A stretch of DNA of 64,000 nt from Collybia mongolica (GCA_013420905.1 JAAXNY010000016.1:124001-188000); one strand, 5' to 3'. Counted from the first letter of the stretch, positions 11,711 to 24,579 are shown. Numbers and translations: made by a program. Notes: generated by a model from the letters alone, not told the origin.

Positions 11711-12560
11711 CATACAACTCAGCGGGCCGAGATGGTTTCACTAGTGGTGTGTGGGTTTCCGCGAGCAGCGGCGAAAATCTACCTGCGAACGGATAGGCTA
11801 AAATGGTGGTGGGTAGGAGTCAGCTAGCATTTGGATAGTTGATCCAAAAAATTAGTATGTCTGTGCATTCCGCAATGCGGTCCCCAAGCACATGGCGATA
11901 AGCATGTTCAGCGTGCCCAGGATAAGCTGGGGGGTAGTGTTCGGCGAGAGTACAATGTATGCCAAAAACCCCGCTGAGTATCGTGACCGGCATAGACAAA
12001 GATTCATAGGCGTCCGCTACGTTGAAATAGCCGACGCGGATAGATGGACGCGGAGCACTTCCTAAATTCTGAGATTATTTCCCACCGAGATGGAGGACAT
12101 ATAGGTCGCTGCAAAAGTCCTGGTAAGTCACATAAAAAGGCAGATCTAGATGGTTCGAGCTGGTGGATAGTAGACTCGAAGTGTTATGTAATTGAAGCCA
12201 AACAAACACACATTTAAGGATATCGTTTCGAACGAGGGACCATTCGCGTGGGTCGAATATGGCTTAGAATAGACACCCTGAATTGCGAGGAATCAAGTTT
12301 TGGTAAGTGTTCCGGCCAAAGGGAAGCCAAAGCCACCCTCAGACGCCACTGGAGGCTTTGTGGCGTGGTTTCTGCTCCAAGCCTGAGGCTGCTGACATGG
12401 ACATGGGGTCTACGCGAAGCTCCCAACCGCATCCACAAAAGGTACGATGAGGAGTGCGCTTGACCAAATGAGCCCGTGAGAATCCTCACGGAAGGACATC
12501 GCCCAAAGTATAGGTGGTGGAGTACGAAACTGAGAAGTAAATTTGTAAGGGAAGCAAAAT
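11711..12560. repeat. Array spacer, diverged copy A (partner 15266-16090)
   Basis: This spacer between copies 2 and 3 has recognisable partners in the spacer between copies 3 and 4: 'GGGCCGAGATGG' near 11725 and 15280, 'ATAGGCGTCCGCTA' near 12008 and 15550, and 'GGTACGATGAGGAG' near 12440 against an ACGATGAGGAGG segment near 15967. The order and spacing match, so the duplication that built the array included intergenic DNA. The spacers have diverged more than the genes. No extra gene is recognised here. Confidence 0.65.
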
Positions 12561-12786
12561 TCTATAACACATGATCGAAGACATGACAACACAAATCAGT
12601 CCAGTTCCTTCTCCCATACACAACGTCCTTTACGACAGAGGGGATGGTGGGAAATTTGAAAAATAGCTTGATCTGAGGAAGTACCGTAGACATGCGTCCC
12701 AGGGTACATAGTCAACTTCAGAAATAAAATTGGAGAAAATGAAAGTGCATAGAGTGAAGGTGCCAGAGTATTAGGCTAGGCACTGA

Positions 12787-14911
12787 TTAAATTCGCAGCG
12801 GGATGCCTTGATCCTTGACGGGCGGTGCCTGCCCATCCCCAACCATGACATGTGTCCCGACACTCGTCACATCGTCAACAGTCAGGAATATATAGGCTAT
12901 TTTATGTATCAGTGAGAGGGCACACATGGGAGTGTGTCATAAGTGATTGACGCACCAGGACCAGGAGGGAATATGCGATTATTTGGAGGGCTGGTGATCG
13001 TAATCGATTTGTGATCGGGCGCGAGTGTAGCGTCCATGAAGACGAGACGCGAGCTCGAGTGGAAACCATGCGACGAGAAGCCGAGGTCCATCAGCGCAAC
13101 TAGGAAGGGGTCACATTCAATACCCGGGTATTCTTCATGAGGTACAAACCTTTCATATCATTCGCTCTGATTCCGGCCGGAATATCCACAGCGACAGTGA
13201 AGGCATGGTTGAAGGAAATGGCTGTCGGCACGCCACGCAGAACAGGACGTTCAACACTCATATATGGCGGATTGAGGTATTCCGCGCGAAATTCACTGCA
13301 TTGGAAAATATAATGAGCAAGAGCGTAAAATCTAATGTGTCGTAAACAACGAACGAATGGTATTTCGTAGTGTTAACGACGCCAGTATTGGGATTTGAAC
13401 CGGCTATGAAGATATTACTGGAGGGAAACCATGGAGAATGAGGAAAAATATGTTCATTCATTTAATAGCGTGGTTACTCACCCACTAGGCGTCAGAGTTA
13501 CAGCAGAGTGGTACGTCCGAGCAATGTCTGTAGTAGGCATGCCCTCTTTGCTGAATCTGCGACCCAGCGGTGCGTCGGGAGTGTACAAAACAGGCGTGAA
13601 GCTTTGAGTCAAGTATCAGTGCCTGACGACAGCATGCGAGAGTTACTGAACACATCTACTCACGCAGGATTGTCGGAATTCGACTGTTCTCCAGGAACTC
13701 TATCCAAGACTGTATTAGAACCACCATAGCCCGTCTGTGCGCCATTTATGATCATGATCTTCCCGTCAGGCATGAGTAACATCTCTGACATGACCCTCCC
13801 TTCCAGCATACGCTCCACAATCCAACCTTTTCTGATGCCCTCTGGCGTGAGCGTGATACGGCTGCACTGGTCTGACGCCTGATCTAGTACTGAAAGGACC
13901 TCAACAGGAAGGCTATCATTCTTAGTACTCCCGCCACACACAAGAACCTCGGGCGTGAAATGGGGTGGGGTCAAAGGGAGGAGTGTTGCGGAGGCATCAA
14001 ATGGATTTGAGACACGGACGCCATTGGGGATGTCTGGAAGGCGGGTCTCGGTGTTTGTCTCAATATCATAGATTATGGTTTGGGTGTTGGATATCATGAA
14101 AATTTTCCCGTCAGGGAGTGCGAATGCACTACGGAAATGACCCGTCAGCGGGAGCCTCTGAAACAACAAAGGTATATTTACCGAGGGAACAAATTTGCTG
14201 GGAGAGTGCGTTCAAGGAACGGTGAAGGGCGAGGAACTCCATTATCTTTGCTTGGGAAGAACTCAATGCTATTCTCAGGATCAACGTTATAAAAGTGGGC
14301 TAGCTCATGCATGCCCCCCACTATCATCTATCCATAGTGTAAGTGGTGGCTCGGGGCTTCCAATAAAGAAGCCTACCAGTGATCCATCAAAAACGCGTAG
14401 CGTAGAAGGATACCACCTGTTCTTTGCAAGGCGCAAATTCTGAGCATCTTCGATCAATGGGCAACTTGCGCCAGATGCGTCCGTACACGGCTCGAACAAC
14501 CGGATCATCATGCGCCCATCAGTGGTATCTGGGGTCTCTGCAACATTTCCAGCAACGCCAACCTATCACAAACATAAATGAGCATATAATCTATACGAGT
14601 GTGCAGTCCTGATTCACCATGGTTCCATTACTCAAAAACCCACCGCTTCCACACCAAGTATCCGAGACAACGCGAAGCGCCGTCGCAGTGTTGGTTTCGA
14701 AACTCCACAGGGCACCCCATGCGGGGTGTCCATCGATTTGGAGAGGGTCATTCTGCACCTTGTCAAAAAGGATGGCTAGTGTGGGTGATACAACTATGGC
14801 CTCGATCGGTATAACGCCTGTTGATCCATTTTGAACAAAATGCCAGCCTGGGGGAGAAGGGGCTGCAGAGACCAGAAGAGGAAGGAGCCAAAGATGTACA
14901 AGGGGAAGCAT
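12787..14911 (-). CDS. Copper radical oxidase, glyoxal oxidase type (copy 3)
   Basis: Third array member. The signal peptide is [16 protein letters not shown], followed by [10 protein letters not shown]. Landmarks: WCGSGG with the Cys of the Tyr-Cys cofactor, [13 protein letters not shown] with its Tyr, [31 protein letters not shown] with the copper-binding Tyr-His, [11 protein letters not shown] and [10 protein letters not shown] with the last copper His. It ends DQGIPLRI with TAA at 12787-12789. The start-to-start distance to copy 2 is 3,539 bases and to copy 4 is 3,376 bases, so the array has a near-constant unit length. The product should be secreted and form hydrogen peroxide from aldehydes; nothing in the sequence separates its substrate from those of its neighbours. 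Confidence 0.92.
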
Positions 14912-15265
14912 GGCCGTAACAACGAAACTCGCCTCCTTGCTGTTTCATGGCCTTCCAGAGATCCTTTTATGCTTCACTCGAACTCCACAGCTTCGGTAGA
15001 TGCATCAGCTCTTAGAAAGTCTTTTCCACAACTGTGGGTCCAACAAGAGAAGTAGGAACGGGGAAAGTCAAAATCATCAGCGTCATTACCAGTTGCCATG
15101 TTTTCCTTCGTTCATGTGGTTTAAATTTAAATTCAGAACCACTTATTATCGCCGCCATTATTCCCAGAAGGAGGCGTTTGTCGCACGGAGGGGTTTCGAT
15201 ACCAGTCTCGTCCTGGGTGGCCGGTTGTTTCGAATCTAAATGTAGAATTAAATCATGAAATGACA

Positions 15266-16090
15266 TCATGAGCTCGGCGGGCCGAGATGGGTTCGTTATC
15301 AGTGTGTGATGTTTCCATGAATACGGGGCGAAGGTCAGTGCTCGAACACTTTAACGGCGGTGAGTATGGGTCCGTCAGGAGTTGGACAGTCAGTGCAAAT
15401 GACCAGTTAGTTTTCACATTCTGCGACGTGGCAACTGAGTCCACGAGCAATGAGCATGTTTCGAGGGGCCCGGGAGGGGATCGTGGTGTTCGACCAAGAT
15501 ATGACGTTTCCGCTGGCCGTACCGTGGAGGGCATGAGCTAGGATAGCCTTATAGGCGTCCGCTATGTTGAAAGAGCCGACGCGTGTACGAATGGAATGGT
15601 GTAGTGTACTTGGTAGTTCTTGAGATCATTTCCCACTGCCAGTGAGAAGTATGGGATAAGCACATATTAGCCAAAGGGTTTAAGCCTGTGGGATAACAAA
15701 GCGTTAGATATCGGAGTCGAAACAAATTGAAACATACACTTTCCACGCTGAAATGGATATCATTTCAGGACCACCCCACCTGTTTAATAAACTGTGTCCA
15801 TTGTAATGCTAGCAAACAGCGCTCTAAAGTGAGAGGTGAGAGGCGCTAGACTTGAAGATTTGAAACTTATTCTGATGGGGGGGTGACAAGTCACCCTTGC
15901 CGAAGGTGGCTTCGACTTGAGGCATAAGCAATCCCTCAAAGCTTCAAATTATGTCTACAAAAACATACGATGAGGAGGTGCGTGGCCAGTGAGGTAATGA
16001 AGATCTTTGCGAAAAGATATCATCCAAATACATAGCGAAGTATGGAACTGAGAAGAGAAGAGAAAGTGACATAACACATATTCTCAACCA
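15266..16090. repeat. Array spacer, diverged copy B (partner 11711-12560)
   Basis: Spacer between copies 3 and 4, related in order and motif content to 11711-12560. Both contain a near-identical 'AGGCGTCCGCTA.GTTGAAA.AGCCGACGCG' line and a shared piece around 'AACTGAGAAG' close to the 3' end of the downstream gene. No gene of its own is recognised. Confidence 0.65.
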
Positions 16091-16125
16091 CATGAAACAC
16101 AATGAGACCCCTTCCTGTTCCTCAT

Positions 16126-18287
16126 TTAAAATGGGAGTGGGATGCCTTGATCCTCTACAGGTGGGGCCTTTCCATCACCAACTAAGACATGGGCTCCAAC
16201 ACTCGTCACACCGTCAATAGTCAGGAAGATGTACGCTGATGCGAGGAACAATTAGAAAGCGGGTAGTTGACAGGTGTGGACCAGAGATATTGATGAAGAT
16301 AACGCACCAGGACCAGGAGGATAGACACGGTTATTTGGGGGGCTGGTGATTGTAATTGTCTTGCGGTTGGGCGCAAGTGTGGCGTTCATAAAAACCAAGC
16401 GGGAACTTGAGTGGAAAGCGTGTGATGAGAACCCAAGGTCCATTAGTGCAACTAAGGATTTCGTTCAGTTTGGACTGATTGTGCGACCTCCCTCAACCCC
16501 ACCTTTCACATCGGTCGCTCTGATTCCAGCGGGTATGTCCACAGCGACGGTAAAGGTTTGGTGGAAAGAAATAGTCGTTGGAACGTCGCGTAGGGCAGGA
16601 CGGGCACGATTCATATAGGGTGGGTTAAGATACTCTACGCGGAATTCACTGCGTACGAGACATTGATAGTAAGTATAGTTTGAATGGTCTATATTATTGC
16701 AAATAGAACGTACGAATGGAACCTTGTATTGTTCATGATGCCTGGATTAGGGTTCGAACCCCCCAAGAAGACGTTACTAATTCAATGCCGCGAAACATCA
16801 GACAAGACGTGTTACAACAGTGATGGCGAGGCCCACCCGTTAGGCGTCAAAGTGACTGAAGAGTGGTACAGCCGCGCGATGTCAGTTGTGGGCATGCCTT
16901 GATTGCTAAATCTATGTCCTAAGGGTGCGTCGGGTGTATACAGAACTGGCGTAAACCTTTTAAGAAGTATCAACCACCAAAAAATACGGTGGCGGATTAT
17001 AAGAGCTTACACCGGATGGTCCGCATTTGACTGTTCCCCATCGGGGAACCGATCCTGGGCTGTTCCGAAGGATGGATAACCCGTTTGTCCGCCATTTATG
17101 ATGAGCACCTTCCCATCAGGCATGAGTATCATTTCAGACATGATCCTTCCTTCCAGCATTCGCTCCACAACCCAGCCTCGTTTAATGCCCTCTGGGGTGA
17201 GTGTAATCCTGCTGCACTGGTCCGATGCAGGATCTTGCGCGGATACCTCCTCGAACGGGGTAGTATCGCTGATAGTGCTGCCACCACATACGAGGACCTC
17301 CGGGGTAAAATGGGGTGGGTTCAGGGGGAGGAGCGTCGCCGTACCGTCGAACGGGTTTGAGACACGGACGCCATTGGGAATACCTGGAAGGTGAGTCTCG
17401 GTGTCTGTTTTAATGTCATAAATTATTGACTGAGTATTGGATATCATGAAGACTTTTCCATCCGGAAGTGCGAATGCGCTGATGGATGCATGAGTTTAGT
17501 TGTTGTTTCGTCTGAGGAAACGAAACTAGCTCACCGAGGGAACAAATTTGCTGGGATAGTGCGCTCAAGGAATGGCGAGGGACGAGGAATTCCATTGTCT
17601 TTGCTTGGGAAGAACTCAATAGTATTCTCAGGGTCTGTGTTATAGAACAGCGTGAGTTCATGCATGCCACCCACTATCATCTATGATTTTATCCGCAAAA
17701 TGAGTAAAAACTCATATTTATTTATAAGTGAACGACCGTACCAACGACCCATCGGAGATACGTAACGTGGTCGGGTACCATCTGTTCGCCGCGAGGCGCA
17801 GATGCTCAGCGTCCTCAATGATAATGCACCCTACACCAGATGCATTTGGGCATGGCTCAAACAGCCGGACCATCATGCGCCCATCAATAGTGTCTGGAGT
17901 CTCCGCAACATTTCCTGCGACGTTAACCTAGATAACGTTGAGTATATGTCCCGGCACGAGCCCACAGGAGCGTGTAGAAAACAGCCGATTTACCATGGTT
18001 CCATTACTCAAAAACCCTCCACTCGAACAAAATGTATCCGACACCACATCAAGAGGCGTTGCAGTGTTTGTTTCAAAATTCCATAGGGCACCCCAGGCAC
18101 TATGCCCGTTAATCTGAAGTGGGTCGTTTTGCACGCGATCGAAGAGGACAGCGAGGGTGGGTGACACAACGATGGCTTCAATGGGTATGATTCCTGTCGT
18201 TCCGTTCTGAACAAAGTGCCATTCTTGAGAGAACGAAGCTGCAGTAGCTATAAGAGGAAGGAGTGAAAGCATTAGGATGGATGGCAT
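16126..18287 (-). CDS. Copper radical oxidase, glyoxal oxidase type (copy 4)
   Basis: Fourth array member and the first in map order from the right. The signal peptide reads [17 protein letters not shown]; a second in-frame ATG at codon 6 could also start it. The mature part begins EWHFVQNG rather than PPGWHF, a small difference from the others. Landmarks: FCSSGG (cross-link Cys), the WYPxS-type segment with its Tyr, [25 protein letters not shown] (copper-binding Tyr-His) and [10 protein letters not shown] with the last copper His. It ends DQGIPLPF with TAA at 16126-16128. ATATAAAA lies about 52 bases upstream of the start. It is the most diverged from copies 2 and 3. Role as for the other copies: secreted copper enzyme oxidising aldehydes with release of peroxide. 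Confidence 0.92.
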
Positions 18288-18338
18288 TCTCGGGGAATGA
18301 GGCTCCAGTTACCTCTTTACTAGGTTTCCCAGAGGTCC

Positions 18339-18346
18339 TTTTATAT
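18339..18346 (-). promoter_or_regulatory. TATA-like box of copper radical oxidase copy 4
   Basis: ATATAAAA on the minus strand about 52 bases upstream of the ATG at 18287, at a distance like that of the copy 1 box. Confidence 0.5.
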
Positions 18347-18349
18347 GCG

Positions 18350-20057
18350 GACGTCAAAATTATCATCGGTCCACGTGTCATTATCAACCCCTCGACATTC
18401 TTATCAGTTGTCGATGACGTCGAAAGATAGGAAGGTACTGAAGGAAGTAACACAATTCAATTATTGAATATGGTTCCTGGCTACATCCACATCATGAGAC
18501 CCGGTTCCCCGGCATGATTCTTCTACTTACCGCCAAGGGATGGGTTGCTGCCGTGCCATAAGCCCACTCTCCTACCCGAATGCAACGGTAAGTTCGTGTC
18601 GTGGGATGGCATAACCCTAACTCAAGAAACTGATACGGCTCCACCTCAGAAGCAGCTGTTCTCACGAAGGAGTGTTGACGATACCGTCTGGGTCTTAAGG
18701 TGTCCATTATGGAACGATTTGACTTGTCCGTCGAAATGGCACCTAGCTAAGTACGGGAAGATTGATACCATGGCTGAGGTATAGATGATGAGAAAGTACA
18801 TACCCAGGAAGAGGCCTTGTAGCAACATTCCTAATTCCCAAGACGACTGTCTAAATAGACGTATATATGTTGCAGAAGTCTGTCAAATAGCCAAAGGACA
18901 TGAGCGAAGACCGTCGGTAGAGAGTCGAAAACATTGTCACGGGGCAAGCAAGCACATCCATACTTTCCCATCAAACAAACGCGGCCGTTTTCGGGCCGAA
19001 GCCTCCGGCAGCTCGGACAACACGGTACACCTCGACGCGATCCTCATACTGGTCTTGCAACACAATACATGGCCGATGACTTGATACTGCTACTTGCACG
19101 CGGCGTCCCCACCGTAACGCTTCAGCACAGATATTCCACCGACCCTGGCAACAATAGCCCGACTTAAGGACAGCAAAATGGATGTATGACACAAGGGCCG
19201 ACGTAGGGCTGGAAGCTGGAAATTGGAGAAGACTACTCTGCAGTAACGACCGATCTGCTTATTCTCACTGGTACTAAAGCCGATAAACTTTGCGTTCGGG
19301 ACAGTTTTCAGCAAGAGCTCCTGCTATGAGTCAGTCCGCTTCAAACCCGAACGACGGGATATTGCAGGCATTTCGGAGTAGGGATCGTTCTGCTCGTTCC
19401 CGGGTCATTGTCAATACGAACTTCACCCGGCTACCAAACAAAAGCTTGAAAAAGGCCCAAAGAATGGATGAGTAAAATGGTGTTCCGGAGGCCCGCCGAG
19501 TTCTAGTCAAGACTCGCCTTCTTTTTCAAGAGGGCGTACAATACTACTGTGCCCCATGAGCGTCAAGTTCGGTTTGAAGTGAACATCAGGTTTCAATCAG
19601 ACCAGGAGCGATAGGACTGGCAACAATCGCGGATTGTTCACAATCAGACTGCTACCACATAACACAACACACCATCTCTATGTTTCAATCGGACACCGGT
19701 CGCAACATCACTTTCTAGGCCCTATAACCCCTTCCTCATGGCAGTTAAATATCTTTCCAGGTTCAAAGAATTCAGTTCAAATCAGCCAAGCCGCCAAGCC
19801 CGCCGACTGCCAGGGCGCATCCCACCATTCAATCCCGCCAAGCTGGAAACGATGCCCACGTTATCTTTTGGCGAAAAAGGCTTGACAACAATTTACTTGA
19901 ACTATGCGCATGCAAGAGTTAAAAGGCCTGCAAACAAGAAGCTATCTCTGTCTTCTCGTCCATAACTTCACGTTCATTTTTTTCTTTTGCTCTCAAATTT
20001 GACGCAGGCGTCTATTAGATATTTTTTAACGACATCTATCTCTGAATTTCTGACATC
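18350..20057. other. Intergenic region left of the carbonic anhydrase gene
   Basis: No coding exon chain is recognised. Short frames on both strands (18545-18784, 18785-19084, 19634-19885) lack motifs and good splice context. The stretch about 19970-20000 is pyrimidine-rich (TTTTTTTCTTTTGCTCTC), typical of a fungal core promoter, and precedes the ATG at 20058. Confidence 0.45.
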
Positions 20058-21300
20058 ATGATTCCCCTACTCATCTTAGGTGCCTCGGCATTCTTGGCAC
20101 CTCTCGCGGTATTCGCCCACCCTGTGCACCCGCATGGTGTAGCCGCTCGTTTTCATCGCCGCGAGACACCCGAGCTGGACATCTTGTTCGAGGGCAATAA
20201 ACGTTTTCGTGCCAATATCGAAGGGTCCGACCCAGGTTTATTGAAGAAATTGACTGATGACGGACAAGGTCAGTCCCATATAATCATTTCTTCAGTGTGA
20301 CAATAGTTCCAATACATCTCGCATGTGTTACCAGCTCCGCCATTCATGTTCATCGGCTGCTCCGATAGTCGCGCCAGTGAAGGGACTATCTTCAATGCCA
20401 AGCCAGGAACTTTTTTCACTGAGCGCAACATTGCGAATCAGTTCCATAGCACTGATGCAAACGGGTAGGTAGAATATGAAATCGCGCGCCCTGTAGTATT
20501 GACTACTGCTTTGGATTACAGCTTGACTGTTTTATCTTATGCTGTATCGGTTCTCGGAGTGAAGCATGTTGTGGTCATGGGCCGTTACGGATGCGGGGGA
20601 GTCGCGGCCGCCATTGCAACGCCACCGTCAGCACCCATCGATGCAGCAAATGGTGCTGTTCAAAATTGGATTGATCCAATTCGGGATCTATTCCGAACAT
20701 CTACGAGGTATATACCTAATTAATTAAGTTGATGGATTGCTCAAGTACTACTCTCTCTTAGACCGGAAATTGTGGAACTTCGCGAAAGGAATGGGAATCT
20801 CACAGTCGTGGAGGAGCCTGATATCAAAGAACGTAAGTACAACACTTCCTTCCCTTTTTTTAGTATCTAACAACCCTGCGTAGCCGGGTTCCGTGCGCTT
20901 GTTGAGGAAAACGTCAAGGAAAATGTCCGTCGCATCGCATCTGATACCGTCCTCTCTAACGTGAGTAGCTAGATCAATCCGCGGGTTTCCGACAATGATC
21001 TAACGGCCACCATAGCACTACGCCCTCATTGCCACTACCGGTAATTCAACCACGAAGCGCGCAGACCATCACGACGGGCCACCTGCTGATGTCTTCATTC
21101 ATGGCTGGGTCTACGACATTGAAAACGGCCAAGTAACCGATCTAGGGGTTTCAGTCGGACCACCGGGAGTGGTGATTCCCCCGACACCTTTTGCTGCTGG
21201 TATCAAGCCTACAGTAGAGGCTGCTGCCGCATCATCACAAGCTCGCTGCGAACAACTCTGCAAGGCCAAACGGAGCCTTCTTAGCAAACTTCCTTGGTAG
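20058..21300 (+). CDS. Secreted beta-carbonic-anhydrase-like protein with a changed zinc site
   Basis: Beta-carbonic anhydrases interconvert carbon dioxide and bicarbonate with a zinc held by Cys, His and Cys. Six exons join in frame: 20058-20268, 20335-20464, 20522-20707, 20762-20832, 20884-20960 and 21016-21300. A signal peptide (MIPLLILGASAFLAPLAVFA) precedes LDILFEGNKRFRAN. The second exon carries CSDSRA with the first Cys and the Asp-Arg pair. The third carries KHVVVMGRYGCGG: the second Cys is there but the family's HxxC histidine is Arg (codon CGT, one base from CAT). The rest is intact and the tail is Cys-containing (RCEQLCKAK). The product may therefore be inactive, bind metal differently, or have another task. 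Export is also notable because most fungal beta enzymes are cytosolic or mitochondrial. Confidence 0.9.
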
Positions 21301-21539
21301 ACCACCCGTCGGCACCCTTCCTTCAGTCGTTTCGTTCCCTCCCCATCTTTTCGCTTATTTGTTATCTCGACCCTAGTCCTATGCCATGATAAGGTTTTCA
21401 GGTTTGGATTTAGGATGGGCCTACCACCAATCATTTTTTCACACACCAATAAAAGTCAGGAAGATGTGGCAGATTCGTTCCATGACAACTGTCATGCCAG
21501 TGACCACTAACAAGGTTGTGCGACAATAACAACAAGTGT

Positions 21540-22187
21540 GATAACTAGATGACTATAGCGTCCAGCACCGATCACACGGGCTAGGTGACCAGGGGTGCAC
21601 ATTCTGAGAGGGCTGCTAAAAAACCATGTGTGCATTGGCACCGACGCTCAAGACAATGCCTTGAGGCGACGCCTGTAAGTGGAATCATCCACTGTGCTCA
21701 CATGTCAATACGCGTATAGGAGCTCCGCGGAGTTCCAGGAGAAGCCTTAGTCGACAGCATCTTGGATTTGTCATCCCAAGAGGGATATTTTTTTCGCGCT
21801 TAAATAACTCGAGCTTGGGTTGTGGGGGGGCCCCATCTTATTCCGTGATGCCGTCATATATTTGATAACTAGATGACTATAGCGTCCAGCACCGATCACA
21901 CGGGCTAGGTGACCAGGGGTGCACATTCTGAGAGGGCTGCTAAAAAACCATGTGTGCATTGGCACCGACGCTCAAGACAATGCCTTGAGGCGACGCCTGT
22001 AAGTGGAATCATCCACTGTGCTCACATGTCAATACGCGTATAGGAGCTCCGCGGAGTTCCAGGAGAAGCCTTAGTCGACAGCATCTTGGATTTGTCATCC
22101 CAAGAGGGATATTTTTTTCGCGCTTAAATAACTCGAGCTTGGGTTGTGGGGGGGCCCCATCTTATTCCGTGATGCCGTCATATATTT
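21540..22187. repeat. Perfect tandem duplication of a 324-bp unit
   Basis: The unit starting GATAACTAGATGACTATAGC at 21540 is followed directly by a second copy at 21864-22187, and I see no difference between them. No coding potential or terminal inverted repeat is visible in the unit; it holds a G7 run and an AT-rich part. It is either a very recent duplication or an assembly artefact. Confidence 0.9.
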
Positions 22188-22843
22188 AGCGGTGTTTAGC
22201 TTGGTCCGTACGTCGAGGAGCAAGGCAATAAGGAACTCCCATGGGGCATGATTCCAAATAGGAGCCACCATCAGCGCCCGCCCCATACCAATCCCCACAA
22301 CCCCAAGGCCAGACCGACATATTCGGTGCTTTTGCATGATGCCGAAGAATTCCTGACCAACGTCTAGCTGTTGCTTCTGATAATGATTTGTAACATGGCG
22401 GGATAAAGCTTCTTATCCGATTCTAGTAATCTTAATGAACTCGATGATAATGTTACATACAGTTTCTCTTTATCTTTCTGCTGTGGTGCGGGACGGGCGG
22501 TTCGATGATTACAGCGGTACTCGCAGATCCAGGCGAATAAGGAACGGGAACCGAATTTTTGAACGTATGCTCGATTATAAGTGCAACGAGTAGCAAGAAA
22601 GCTGGTGGGAATACAATATTGTTCCCCTATGACGATGGGTATCATGCGAACGACCTAAGATGGAAAAATGTCTGTGGATGCGATGGTGAGAAGTGACGTG
22701 AAAACGAAGGGCTGATCCCCGATCGGATAAGATATGGTGCCTGGGAAATGGCAATGCGGCATGGGGAATGACCCGTGTGTGAAGGTGTATGCTATTTTTT
22801 GGGAGCTGCCAGGGCAGGGAAGCGAAGTGGGCATGCAGCTTTT
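22188..22843. other. Intergenic stretch
   Basis: Nothing recognised. It should hold the 3' untranslated region of the membrane protein gene whose stop codon is at 22844-22846. Confidence 0.35.
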
Positions 22844-24579
22844 CTAGTACGGCGGCCGTTTGAATTCGCTGCTGATGACAAGGGCTTCCGGGTCGTAATC
22901 GTCGCCCTTCACGATCTTTCCCGAAGCATCATATTCCATGTACGACTTATCTGAGGGGCTCTCGAAAGTATCCATCTATGGTACTGCTGTCAGAGAATTA
23001 GGAGTATTTGGCCGAAATAGACGCACCTGTACATGAACTCCCTCGGCCGGCGCCGCGGTGGATAACTTTGTCGAAATCTTAGGGCGAAGAACAGTCCCCC
23101 CTCCGGAACGGAAGGCCAACGTAGAACCTTGAGTCGTAGTGCTGATGGCGTCGGCTTAGAGTCTGTGGGTAATGAAGTACTAATTTGATAACGTACGCGA
23201 AGACTTCGGGTCCCCGGGACGTGTATTGGGTTAGGCGTCGGACGGCGCGGCATGCTACAATCTGTTCAAGAAAGGTATCAGGGAGTTGGCCGTTTGTATT
23301 GATGATAGGGCCTACTGACAGTTGACGCGATTGCAGCGGGTACATTGGCGATAATAGACATCACCGGATTGAGGTTCAGAAGCATAAAAACCTAGGAGCC
23401 AAAGTATAAGGTTAGTTGCGCACAGAGGCTAGGACCTAGCAAGATAACTCACAGTTGCGATCAAATTCGCCAGGAATCTGTTCAAACTTTCAGGAATGAC
23501 TTTGTGTAAAGGGGGTGTAAAGGGCTTACGCAATAGCGAAGTAAATAAGACCATCGTTGAAGATAAGCGAAACGAGGCGCGAACGGGTAGAATTGCCGAA
23601 GAAAAGCTTGTAGGCGGTCAACGATAGAACAGTGAAGTCAAAAACCATGGTGTAGATAAATGTGATGGCGAGCAAGTGGTTGTTTGTCGAAGTGATTTGA
23701 CAGCCCTGCCCGGGTATCCAGTCTGCTTTTAACAGGATACCTGAGATAACGGAATAAAATAAACAAAGGAGTTGAGGTATACGGAGATTCGAGGACGCAC
23801 CATGCAAAAGCAGCGACCAGTGTCCAAGGATGACACAGATCAAAGGAACTACGATGTACACCTTTTGTGACCATACAGCCATGCTATATGCATAACCACG
23901 TGAGGGGGAATGCCGTTTTGGGGCTCAGATAAACTTACGTTCTAAGGGACAAGTTGATACTGGCGAGCCCAATAGCCGCATTCCCGAAACACTATGAGAA
24001 CATCAGACGATGCAGTCGGGCGTATGAAAATCATATTGGACATACTTGGTTGAATGTGTACAAGCCTTGACAATTGATTTCGCTGTTGCATGAGTTAGCA
24101 ACCCCATCTTGTTTCAAAAATAGCGCGCGCATACGTCGTAACATTGGAGGCGATCGCGCTGTGATATTACCACTATCAGTGATTTGTTCATTTAACAATG
24201 CTTGATACTCACATGCCGATCAGCGCAAACAATAGAACATAGCGATTCAAAAAGTAGAATATCTATGATCTCAAGGTCAAAAAATGTCGAATGGCGAACG
24301 GGCGCGCGTACCAGTGGCCAGCGGAACGGTTTCTTGCCCGAGATATATTGCCAATCGAAATCCAAAGATGTGAACCATTCCCAGCTATGGATTTGTCAGG
24401 TGCCTGATACTTGTATAATATCCAGAGGAAATACAACACACATGTAAAGACCCAGCAAGGTGTGCATGAACTTTGAGAATGCAGCTGAGAAGAGGAAGGT
24501 CTATATCACATTGATGAGATCGTATTGTTCACTTACCACCATCCTTGAGAATCTCCTCATGTGAATTCCAGTCAACCAT
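22844..24579 (-). CDS. Multi-pass membrane protein of a basidiomycete family, paralogue 1
   Basis: I do not know a function. The gene has about twelve exons on the minus strand: MVDWNSHEEILKDG, AAFSKFMHTLLGLYM, WEWFTSLDFDWQYISGKKPF, a membrane segment FLNRYVLLFALIGM, NVTTEINCQGLYTFNQ, NAAIGLASINLSLRT, MAVWSQKVYIVVPLICVILG, GCQITSTNNHLLAITFIY, FNDGLIYFAIA, NLNPVMSIIANVPAAIAST and VACRAVRRLT. The tail is soluble and acidic and ends EFKRPPY with TAG at 22844-22846. I count about seven hydrophobic segments, which resembles a receptor-like topology, but no known receptor motif is visible. Its paralogue at 26717-28374 has the same exon plan. Pieces such as EINCQ.LYTFNQ and VACRAVRRL are typical of uncharacterised agaricomycete membrane proteins that I recall; the exact family name is uncertain. 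Confidence 0.75.

Noticed and set aside
21540..22187. The 324-bp repeats as a pair of LTRs
   Set aside because: They touch each other with no internal region, no primer-binding site, no polypurine tract and no TG...CA ends.
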